A program made the translations under genes and the position numbers. 10,700 nucleotides of DNA, from NCBI GenBank assembly GCA_026389745.1, contig JAPLHG010000089.1:1-10700 (forward strand), given 5' to 3'. Of the stretch, positions 1 to 6,096 are shown in pieces; position 1 is the stretch's first letter, and every line of letters begins with the position of its first letter. This DNA comes from Chloroflexota bacterium (GTDB taxonomy: Bacteria; Chloroflexota; Dehalococcoidia; Dehalococcoidales; Fen-1064). The notes beneath the pieces are model-generated. The model saw only the letters and a program-made list of their open reading frames with translations. It was not told the DNA's origin and did not search any database.

Positions 1-624
1 ATCTTGTGCCATCCAGATTGGAATCTGTGCTGACTTTGCTTTAGTCAGACCGCGCAAGGAGGGCAGCCGCGGTACATTGATTTCTTTCACTACGGTAATG
101 ATGGCTGGTAGCGATGTTTCAATTGTTTCGTAGCCGTCCTCAACCATCCGCTGGACTCGGATTTTGCCGCCAGCAATCTCCTCAATCTTGCTGACATAGG
201 CAACGAAAGGGCTGCCGAGCATTTCGGCAAGTTCAGGTCCGACCTGACCGGTATCGCCGTCCAGAGTTTGGCGACCGCAAATCACAAGGTCGTAGTTTTT
301 GATCTTTTCAATGGCTTTGGCCAGGGTTGTTGAGGTTGCCAGTGTGTCCGAACCGGCAAAAGCGGTGTCACTCAGTAAGATGGCATCATCGGCGCCGGTA
401 CTGATGGCATCGCGTAACATTTCCGCCGCTTGGGGAGGTCCCATACTGATAGCGGTTACTTTGCCGCTGTAGCGCTCTTTGAGACGGACACCTTCTTCAA
501 GTGCATAACTGTCAAACGGATTGATGATGCTCTTGATACCATGCCGAATGAGAGTATTGGTCTTAGGGTCAATTTTGACTTCCGTGGTGCTGGGCACCTG
601 CTTGAGGCAGACGATGATGTTCAT
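1..624 (-). CDS. etfB: Electron transfer flavoprotein beta subunit, C-terminus cut by window edge
   Basis: The beta subunit of ETF pairs with EtfA to accept electrons from acyl-CoA dehydrogenases in the cytoplasm. Reading the minus strand from the ATG at 624 gives 208 uninterrupted residues to base 1. The family is about 250-265 residues, so roughly 50 are missing. It opens with MNIIVCLKQVPSTTEVKID, typical of EtfB. Residues 116-130 hold CGRQTLDGDTGQVGP, the adenine-nucleotide-binding region. Residues 157-177 (from VQRMVEDGYE to the IIT after the proline) fit the EtfB signature pattern in full. The start ATG overlaps the TGA of the upstream acyl-CoA dehydrogenase (ATGA, 621-624), and a GGAGAGG ribosome site lies just upstream, so the two are translationally coupled. 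etfA would be expected just beyond the left edge. A bifurcating ETF cannot be told apart from a simple one here. Confidence 0.95.
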   Translation of the reverse strand, partial: MNIIVCLKQVPSTTEVKIDPKTNTLIRHGIKSIINPFDSYALEEGVRLKERYSGKVTAISMGPPQAAEMLRDAISTGADDAILLSDTAFAGSDTLATSTTLAKAIEKIKNYDLVICGRQTLDGDTGQVGPELAEMLGSPFVAYVSKIEEIAGGKIRVQRMVEDGYETIETSLPAIITVVKEINVPRLPSLRGLTKAKSAQIPIWMAQD

Positions 625-1778
625 TCGCGGCGGCCTCTCCGCTTTCTCAGCTCTATGGCGATGGCACTGTGCAGAACCTCGTTACTGCCTTCATAAATCT
701 GGGTGATTTTGGCATCGCGCATCATTTTCTCTAGCGGATAATCGCGCATGTAGCCAGCGCCGCCGCAAATCTGTACGGCATCAGTGGTAACTCTCATCGC
801 CACATCCGAAGCAAAAACCTTGGCCATGGCGGATTCCTCGGTGAAATTCTTAGCACCGCTGTCGATTGTTCTTGCTACGCTGTAAACCAATGCCCGTGCC
901 GCTTCTATCTGCATTGCCATTTCCGCCAGCTTGTACTGGACAACCGGTAGAGAAATGAGAGGCTGGCCGAACTGGACGCGTTGCTGGGTATAATCCACGG
1001 CGGTTTCCAATGCTCCTTGGGCAATACCTAATGCCTGTGCGCTGATGCCGGGTCGTGAGTGGTCTAGTACTCTCATTGTGATAATAAAGCCCATGCCCTC
1101 TTTATTGATGAGATTTTCGGTGGGGATGAGACAGTTGCGGAAGATTAGTTCCCTGGTTGAAGAGGCACGAATGCCCATTTTCTTTTCTTTCTTGCCGAAG
1201 GTGAAACCCTGTGCTCCTTTCTCTACGATGAAGGCGCTGGCACCGCGGGCACCCTTGCTTTTGTCGGTCAGGGCGATGATAGTGTAAATTTCGGCTTCAC
1301 CGCCATTGGTGATAAATTGTTTGGTGCCATTAAGCACATACCCTTCGGGTGTTTTCTCAGCAGTTGTGGTAATGTTACTGGCATCACTACCTGCTGTTGG
1401 TTCTGTCAGCCCGAAGGCGGCGAGTCTATTGCCGGCGGCAATGGCGGGCAGGTATTTCTGTTTCTGCTCCTCACTGCCATAGAGCAGTATGGCATAAGCA
1501 CCTAAGGCGGTTGCCGCATAAGAAACAGCCACCCCGCTGCAAACTCTACTCAATTCCTCAATCACAAGACACAAATCGAAGGAACTGTTTCCCATCCCAT
1601 CATACTGCTCCGGGACAAAAATGCGGAAAAGGTCGCTATCCGCTAGGTCTTTGATGATTGACCAAGGGAACTCTTCCTTCTCGTCAAGCTCAGCGCGAAT
1701 AGGTAAGATTCTCTCTTCGGCAATCCTACGTGCCAGGTTTTTTAAAGTTTTTTGTTGTTCGGTCAAAAAATATTCCAA
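621..1778 (-). CDS. Acyl-CoA dehydrogenase, FAD-dependent
   Basis: This 385-residue protein is full length for the family (about 380) and oxidises an acyl-CoA to the 2,3-enoyl-CoA, passing electrons to ETF. The first signature region reads GLTEPTAGSDASN, where the last residue, Asn, departs from the usual Gly/Ser/Ala. The second signature is intact (QICGGAGYMRDYPLEKMMRD). The expected catalytic base is E363 in QIYEGSNEV, the position used by short- and medium-chain acyl-CoA dehydrogenases. The start is TTG at 1778. GGAGGG lies six bases upstream, and the nearby ATG at 1791 is out of frame. The next gene, etfB, overlaps by four bases, which supports the electron-transfer partnership. Chain-length specificity cannot be read from the sequence. 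Butyryl-CoA-type or branched-chain activity are both possible. Confidence 0.95.
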   Translation of the reverse strand: MEYFLTEQQKTLKNLARRIAEERILPIRAELDEKEEFPWSIIKDLADSDLFRIFVPEQYDGMGNSSFDLCLVIEELSRVCSGVAVSYAATALGAYAILLYGSEEQKQKYLPAIAAGNRLAAFGLTEPTAGSDASNITTTAEKTPEGYVLNGTKQFITNGGEAEIYTIIALTDKSKGARGASAFIVEKGAQGFTFGKKEKKMGIRASSTRELIFRNCLIPTENLINKEGMGFIITMRVLDHSRPGISAQALGIAQGALETAVDYTQQRVQFGQPLISLPVVQYKLAEMAMQIEAARALVYSVARTIDSGAKNFTEESAMAKVFASDVAMRVTTDAVQICGGAGYMRDYPLEKMMRDAKITQIYEGSNEVLHSAIAIELRKRRGRRE

Positions 1779-1848
1779 AACGTCCCTCCATTGGTGAGCA
1801 TACTACACGGCTTTCCGACAAGTCGCTGGATTCCTGTAGAATATAGTT

Positions 1849-1879
1849 ATTATAAGGTGAGCGATATGTCCACTGTCAA
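1849..1879 (-). promoter_or_regulatory. Promoter of the acyl-CoA dehydrogenase-etfB operon
   Basis: On the minus strand a perfect TTGACA (1879-1874) and a perfect TATAAT (1854-1849) are separated by 19 bp, two longer than optimal. Transcription would begin near 1842, leaving a leader of about 60 bases before the TTG start at 1778. The heptamer GGTGAGC occurs on the plus strand at both 1793-1799 and 1856-1862. The second copy lies directly beside the -10 box and could be a regulator site, but a pair of heptamers is weak evidence. Confidence 0.6.
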
Positions 1880-1960
1880 GCTGACGGATCAATCGATGTC
1901 AATATCACTTAATTTTTCTCATAGACGGTCTCTCTGGATGAAACCTTTTGCCCTTTCAGG

Positions 1961-1966
1961 TATAAT
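1961..1966 (+). promoter_or_regulatory. Putative -10 box for the rightward operon
   Basis: A perfect TATAAT lies 77 bp before the small RAM-domain gene and faces right. No convincing -35 hexamer sits 16-18 bp upstream (the bases there read ATGAAA), and there is no TG extension. If it is real, the promoter may need an activator. The leader would be about 70 bases. Confidence 0.4.
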
Positions 1967-2043
1967 ACATACTGGCGTAAGAGTTTCATCTTATTTCCCC
2001 ATATGGAAAACCATTAACCATAAAAAGCAGGAGGTTATACTTT

Positions 2044-2280
2044 ATGGCAAACACAGCAAAGGCTTATATTCTTATTGAATGTACGGTGGGGAGGACCAAG
2101 GAGGTCGTTACTGGTCTGAGCCGTTTGAAGGGTATGAAATCGGTTGAGTCCGTTACTGGCCCTTATGATGTCGTTGCGATTGTGGAGCTTAATACTCTCA
2201 ATGAAATTGGCGATTTGGTTACTCAGAATATTCATCCCATCACTGGCATCACCAGAACTATTACCTGTCTGGTAGTTTAA
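2044..2280 (+). CDS. Stand-alone Lrp/AsnC ligand-binding (RAM) domain protein
   Basis: This 78-residue protein consists only of the C-terminal effector-binding domain of Lrp/AsnC regulators, with no helix-turn-helix. Residues 39-48 read GPYDVVAIVE, the conserved G-x-Y-D turn followed by a beta strand, and the ending (TGITRTITCLVV) matches the last strand of the fold. Such single-domain proteins form dimers or larger rings and are thought to bind amino acids or related small molecules. They may act alone or by co-assembling with full-length Lrp proteins. An AGGAGG ribosome site lies nine bases before the ATG. It is the first gene of the rightward group, 147 bp ahead of the LarA-like gene, so it may sense that enzyme's substrate or product (inference). 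A full-length Lrp-type regulator lies about 6 kb to the right. Confidence 0.88.
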   Translation: MANTAKAYILIECTVGRTKEVVTGLSRLKGMKSVESVTGPYDVVAIVELNTLNEIGDLVTQNIHPITGITRTITCLVV

Positions 2281-2427
2281 TCTTCGCTTAAAATCAGGTC
2301 GTTTTCAGTTGGCGGAGAACGTGAGGGTTATTTGTGTGTTTTGAGTTTACCGGAAAGCATGACAGGCACTGGCGAGTTTCTGAAGAATATCATAACTTAA
2401 ATCTGCCGGCTTCGTTTTAGGAGACGG

Positions 2428-3735
2428 ATGAGTTTTATCAGTGTTCCACGGCTCAACTGGTACGGTAGGGGAGAACTAAAGCTATCTCTGCCTGTCCGGT
2501 GGCAGGTGGAGATCAGCAATATGGCGGGGTATGGCAAGCCAGCACTGAAGCCCGAAGATATTCGTGCCGCTCTTGATGAGCCAATCGGAACAAAGCCTCT
2601 CAGTGAGCTTGCTCGAGGCAAAAAAGAAGTAGTCATCCTGTTTGACGATATGTCCCGCATTACCCGCTCGGCGGAGGTCAGTTCTGAACCGGTGATCCGC
2701 ACCATCGTCGAGGCCCTTTCCGTGTGGGTGGCGGGCATTGTAATGCCCGCCGGGGCGCTTGTCACGGCCGAAGGCTCAGCGGGCGTCGAGGATAAAAATA
2801 TCCGTTTTGTCTGTGCTCTCGGCTGTCATGGTCCTCTAACCAGAAACGATTTTATTAAGAAGCTAGGTGAAGAAACACTAGCCCGTTTCCCTGTCTACAA
2901 CCATAATCTTTTTGGCAATTGTGTGTATGTGGGTAAAACCACGACCTACGCTACTGAGGTCTACGTAAACGAAGAGGTAATGGACTGTGACCTCAAGATT
3001 GCCATCGGTATGGTAGTACCGCACCCGATGAGTGGGTTTGGTGGTGGCGGCAAGATGATTCTCCCTGGTGTATGCTCTTTTGCCACCATTCAGCAAAACC
3101 ATCACAAAGCCTACCGTGATATGGCATTGTTGAAACGGAAAATGGGAGTGGGTGTTTTTGATAAGAATCCACTGCGATTCGATATTGAAGAGGCGGCAAC
3201 TCTTGCCGGGTTGGATTTTGTCGTAAATTGTTTGGTTAATGAATGGGGAGAGCCGGTTAAACTCTTCGCCGGTGCGCTCAAGCCTGCCTATGCTGAGGCT
3301 GTCAAGGAAGCTAAACTTCACTACCTGACTCCCGGAATCAGAAATAATGATATTGTTATCTCCAATACCTTCATTAAGGCAAACGAAGCCTTCTTGGGTT
3401 CAAATATTGCTTATCCGTCAGTGAGCTGTAATGGCGGGGATGTTGTCATCATCGCTAATGCCATTGAAGGGATGGTGGTTCATTATCTACTGGGGCCCTG
3501 GGGGAAAGCGAGTTTCGGCCCTGAACATCAGACACCACGAGTGCCTCCAAATGTGAAATGTGTGATTGTCTATAACGAATATCCCGATTTGGCGGGCAGG
3601 GGATGGTTCTCAAACTCTGAAAAATTCGTGTTCACTGACAAATGGAGTGAAGTGCTAAAGATTCTGGAAGCCGATTACCCTTCTTCTGCGAAGGTTGCCG
3701 TTTTCCCCAATGCTGAAATTCAGTATGTGAAATAA
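2428..3735 (+). CDS. LarA-family nickel-pincer-nucleotide racemase/epimerase-like protein
   Basis: This 435-residue protein belongs to the lactate racemase (LarA/DUF2088) family, which uses a covalently bound nickel-pincer nucleotide. Residues matching the Lactobacillus plantarum enzyme are present: D74 and R77 (D72, R75), H134 (H108), H199 (H174), K209 (K184, cofactor attachment) and H225 (H200, nickel ligand). The H199-K209-H225 spacing equals that of LarA. The glycine-rich GFGGGGKMILPGV segment (203-215) is typical of the family. Departures are DDMSRITR where lactate racemases have DDxTRPxP, and CHGP after the catalytic His position, so the substrate is probably another 2-hydroxy acid. R77 to H134 is 57 residues against 33 in LarA. 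The extra stretch, around residues 99-117, encodes a strong palindrome. AGGAG lies four bases before the ATG. No LarB, LarC or LarE cofactor gene is in the window. Confidence 0.88.
   Translation: MSFISVPRLNWYGRGELKLSLPVRWQVEISNMAGYGKPALKPEDIRAALDEPIGTKPLSELARGKKEVVILFDDMSRITRSAEVSSEPVIRTIVEALSVWVAGIVMPAGALVTAEGSAGVEDKNIRFVCALGCHGPLTRNDFIKKLGEETLARFPVYNHNLFGNCVYVGKTTTYATEVYVNEEVMDCDLKIAIGMVVPHPMSGFGGGGKMILPGVCSFATIQQNHHKAYRDMALLKRKMGVGVFDKNPLRFDIEEAATLAGLDFVVNCLVNEWGEPVKLFAGALKPAYAEAVKEAKLHYLTPGIRNNDIVISNTFIKANEAFLGSNIAYPSVSCNGGDVVIIANAIEGMVVHYLLGPWGKASFGPEHQTPRVPPNVKCVIVYNEYPDLAGRGWFSNSEKFVFTDKWSEVLKILEADYPSSAKVAVFPNAEIQYVK
2730..2751 (+). repeat. GC-rich perfect palindrome inside the LarA-like gene
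   Basis: The arms GGCGGGCATT (2730-2739) and AATGCCCGCC (2742-2751) are exact inverted complements separated by GT, effectively a nine-pair stem with a TGTA loop. It lies entirely within the reading frame, in the part of the LarA-like protein that appears to be extra relative to the family. No T-run follows, so it is not a terminator. An 8-bp direct repeat CGTCGAGG flanks it at 2706-2713 and 2784-2791, exactly 78 bp (26 codons) apart. This may be chance. Confidence 0.7.
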
Positions 3736-3736
3736 T

Positions 3737-4159
3737 ATGCTGGCCATGATTAAAAGCCAGCGATTTGCTGAATTCCTGACGAGTCAGGATACATTCCGGG
3801 TTTACAAGGACAGCTGTCTTCTTTTTGCTTCGAATAAGGAACGCCTGTTACCTCTGTTAGAATATGCGGATAATTTTTTGCCCTATGAAGCAGATGTGAC
3901 CGTTTTCGACCGTGTGGTAGGTAATGCCGCCGCTCTGCTCCTGAATAAGGTGCTCTGCCGTGAAGTGTACAGCGATTTGGGTAGTGAGACTGCCATACGG
4001 ACACTGAATTCTTCCGGCATCAGTTATCACTTTAATAAAACTGTGCCCTATATTGAAAATGATAGTCGGCAGGATATGTGCCCGATGGAGAAGTTATCTT
4101 TGGGGAAAAGCCCGGAAGAGTTTTACAGATTACTGAAGAAACGTAGCCGAGATGGTTGA
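3737..4159 (+). CDS. DUF1893 family protein (TM1506-like fold)
   Basis: This 140-residue protein matches the DUF1893 family, whose structural representative from Thermotoga has a cytidine-deaminase-like fold but no established reaction. Recognisable features are the N-terminal strand region with RVYKDSCLLFASNKERLLPLL, the block DRVVGNAAALLL (58-69), the EVYSDLGSETAIRTLNSSGI segment, and VPYI followed by MCPMEKL (114-120). The Cys-Pro-Met-Glu is the family's most distinctive motif. The gene starts one base after the LarA-like stop codon with no clear ribosome site, so translation is probably coupled. An in-frame ATG at 3746 (residue 4) is an equally good start. Its position suggests a joint role with the LarA-like protein, but no function can be assigned. 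Confidence 0.85.
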   Translation: MLAMIKSQRFAEFLTSQDTFRVYKDSCLLFASNKERLLPLLEYADNFLPYEADVTVFDRVVGNAAALLLNKVLCREVYSDLGSETAIRTLNSSGISYHFNKTVPYIENDSRQDMCPMEKLSLGKSPEEFYRLLKKRSRDG

Positions 4160-4184
4160 TTATCACAGAACCCCTCTCATCACC

Positions 4185-4254
4185 GAGATTCTCTGATTTC
4201 CTCAGAATGACCCTCTTTTGTAATTGCGAAGTTACGAAGCATTCGAAGCAATCT
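4185..4254. repeat. Degenerate dispersed intergenic repeats
   Basis: The spacer between the converging DUF1893 and ispH genes holds two recognisable repeat types. At 4185-4211 there is GAGATTC...TCAGAATGAC. At 4223-4254 a segment begins ATTGCGAAG and ends GAAGCAATCT, with ATTGC (4223-4227) and GCAAT (4248-4252) as terminal inverted arms and CGAAG repeated three times within. Similar short repeats are scattered between genes in many uncultured bacterial genomes. They look decayed here. The rest of the spacer (4255-4313) shows nothing I recognise, and no clear rho-independent terminator is seen for either gene. Confidence 0.6.
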
Positions 4255-4313
4255 AAAGCTCGTGCCTTTGAGGTTGCCATGCCGTCCCGATAAGTCTAGA
4301 TGACTTTTGCGGA

Positions 4314-5177
4314 TTAGGAGGAGATGCTGGTCAGTTTTTCTAGCTTTGCCAGCACCTCATTTACGGTCTCTTCGGCGGTAGAAGCACCGCCCGTGATGCC
4401 TATGTGTTTGTGCCCTCTCAACCATTTGAGCTGAATTTCTTCAGCGGTCTCGATGAGGTGTGCCTTGGTCAACCGACTGCACAGTTCTGCCAGTCTATTT
4501 GTGTTGGCGCTGGTGTGGTCGCCGACCACGAACATCAGGTCAACTTTTTCGGCCAACTTTTGCGCTAATTCCTGTCGGCGGCGGATATCGTGGCAGATAG
4601 TGTCTACGATGTGCAGTTCCGAATCTTTGTTCAGAGTGATATCTACCAGTTGTTTGATGAATTCATTGAAATTGGCGGGGATTTGAGTGGTTTGGGCAAG
4701 CACTCCGATGCGCTTTGGCAGGGGATTTAATTCTGTTATTACCTTAATGTCCAATGTGGCGATACCTTTGTCGCCTGCCCACGCAAGAATTCCTTTGACC
4801 TCGGGGTGATTGGCATCGCCGTAAACAATCACAAAAAAGCCCGACTTTGATAGGCGTTGTGCAACCGACTGGGCACGCTGGACGAATCGGCAGGTGGTAT
4901 CAACAATTTTGAGTTTCCGTCTCTTGATTTCATCGGCTACCTCGGGTCCGACTCCATGAGCACCGATGGCAACCGTATCACCATTGATTTTATCCAGCGT
5001 CTCCACCGCAGTGATGCCAAGCCCTGCCAGCCTCTGTAAGACCGGCTGGTTGTGCACAACCGCCCCCAGAGTCTCCACGCCACCACGTTCTCCGGCTATT
5101 TTTTCCAGTGCGGTGATGGTGCGTCTGACCCCGAAGCAAAAACCGGTGCCCGCCGCCTTTTCAATTCTTACGCTCAT
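4314..5177 (-). CDS. ispH: 4-hydroxy-3-methylbut-2-enyl diphosphate reductase (IspH/LytB)
   Basis: IspH performs the last step of the MEP isoprenoid pathway, reducing HMBPP to IPP and DMAPP with an iron-sulfur cluster. The 287 residues cover the whole family length without an extra domain. Cluster ligands are C14 (GFCFGVRRT), C96 (DTTCRFV) and C195 (DTICHD). Substrate-site residues H42, H74, H124 and E126 are present, with E126 in the HPE motif at the same number as in E. coli. Differences from E. coli are DTICHDIRRRQ where NTICYATxxRQ is usual, and SANTNRL (223-229) where SSNSNRL is usual, so one diphosphate-contacting Ser is Ala. AAGGA lies five bases before the ATG at 5177. Its own promoter appears to lie in the 120-bp gap after rsmE. 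Confidence 0.96.
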   Translation of the reverse strand: MSVRIEKAAGTGFCFGVRRTITALEKIAGERGGVETLGAVVHNQPVLQRLAGLGITAVETLDKINGDTVAIGAHGVGPEVADEIKRRKLKIVDTTCRFVQRAQSVAQRLSKSGFFVIVYGDANHPEVKGILAWAGDKGIATLDIKVITELNPLPKRIGVLAQTTQIPANFNEFIKQLVDITLNKDSELHIVDTICHDIRRRQELAQKLAEKVDLMFVVGDHTSANTNRLAELCSRLTKAHLIETAEEIQLKWLRGHKHIGITGGASTAEETVNEVLAKLEKLTSISS

Positions 5178-5258
5178 TTATTTCCTTCAGGACGAATCCT
5201 TTTCGGCATAAAAAACCAGGACACGAACCACCGCTGGACAATGGCGAATTATGACTTG

Positions 5259-5287
5259 ATTATACTGAATGAAAAAGGCGAGGGCAA
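5259..5287 (-). promoter_or_regulatory. Putative ispH promoter
   Basis: On the minus strand TTGCCC (5287-5282) and a perfect TATAAT (5264-5259) are separated by 17 bp, 80 bases before the ispH start codon. The -35 box matches four of six consensus bases. The site lies in the 120-bp gap between rsmE and ispH, which suggests that ispH is transcribed independently of rsmE at least in part. Confidence 0.5.
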
Positions 5288-5297
5288 ATAGACAACC

Positions 5298-6029
5298 CTA
5301 TCCCATCTCGCCCTTCTCATAAAGGATGGCGTTAATCGCCGCCAGTCCTGCCGTTTCGGCGCGGAGAATATGATGACCCAGACTGGCAGTGGCAATACCG
5401 TCTTTCTTGGCAAGCTCTACTTCTGATGCAGTGAAACCGCCTTCAGGTCCAACGAAGAGATTGATTGTCGTCGCACTCCTGAAAGACGGACTCTGAAGGA
5501 TTTGCTTTAAACCCTTGCCCTTCTCTTCTTCCCAGAGTAAAAGCGAAGATTGTTTTGTACTTTGGCGGGCTTCTGAAAAAGAGGCCACAGGATGCAGTCT
5601 TGGTAATATTGACCGGCCTGACTGCTCGGCGGCTTCCTGAATGATTTTTTGCCACCGTTCTACCTTATTTCCCGATGGTTTTTTCGTGACGCATCGCTCG
5701 CTGATAAAGGGCACAATTGCGGTTAACCCAAGCTCCACGCCCTTTTGAAGCACCAGTTCAAACTTGTCCGCTTTGAGTAACGCTTGATAGAGCGTGATTT
5801 TAACGGCAGGCTTGCCCTTCCCGTGTTTCTTGCTTATCACTTTGCCCAACACCTGTTTTTTCGTGAGCCGTTCAATCTCCACCTCGAACTCCCAGCCGCT
5901 ATTATCCAGAACAATGATACGGTCGCATGGTTTTAGTCTCAGAACATAGCTAATCTGATGTGCCGACTCGCCCGATATTGTTGCCCTGTCCTGTTCAAGG
6001 CATTCCTTGGGAATGAAAAAGCGGTGCAT
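5298..6029 (-). CDS. rsmE: 16S rRNA m3U1498 methyltransferase RsmE
   Basis: RsmE N3-methylates U1498 of 16S rRNA using S-adenosylmethionine, on the assembled small subunit. It is a 243-residue SPOUT-type protein, matching the usual length. The N-terminal PUA-like part runs over about residues 1-70 and includes HQISYVLR (24-31). The SPOUT domain follows, with KADKFELVLQKGVELGL (86-102), RWQKIIQEAAEQSGR (125-139), the cofactor-knot motif LFVGPEGGFTASEVELA (191-207) and LGHHILRAETA (217-227). In the last motif His replaces the more usual Arg of LGxRILRxETA. AGGAG lies five to six bases before the ATG at 6029. The gene follows purM by 67 bp. The prmA neighbour common in other bacteria is absent. 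Confidence 0.95.
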   Translation of the reverse strand: MHRFFIPKECLEQDRATISGESAHQISYVLRLKPCDRIIVLDNSGWEFEVEIERLTKKQVLGKVISKKHGKGKPAVKITLYQALLKADKFELVLQKGVELGLTAIVPFISERCVTKKPSGNKVERWQKIIQEAAEQSGRSILPRLHPVASFSEARQSTKQSSLLLWEEEKGKGLKQILQSPSFRSATTINLFVGPEGGFTASEVELAKKDGIATASLGHHILRAETAGLAAINAILYEKGEMG

Positions 6030-6096
6030 TTGGCTCCTATATTATTCGGATTTGATGTCATTATGAAGAAAGTGGCTTATGAAGTCACCCGGGAAT

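Noticed and set aside
2730..2751. GC-rich hairpin as a transcription terminator
   Set aside because: No T-run follows, and the reading frame continues through it into conserved LarA-family sequence with catalytic residues.
2397..3321. Minus-strand ORFs of 122 and 147 codons under the LarA-like gene
   Set aside because: They are antisense to conserved LarA-family sequence, lack convincing ribosome sites, and have Ser/Arg-rich shadow composition.
4223..4252. ATTGC...GCAAT repeat as a CRISPR or rho-independent terminator
   Set aside because: There is a single unit with no spacer array, and the stem is short and imperfect with no following T-run.
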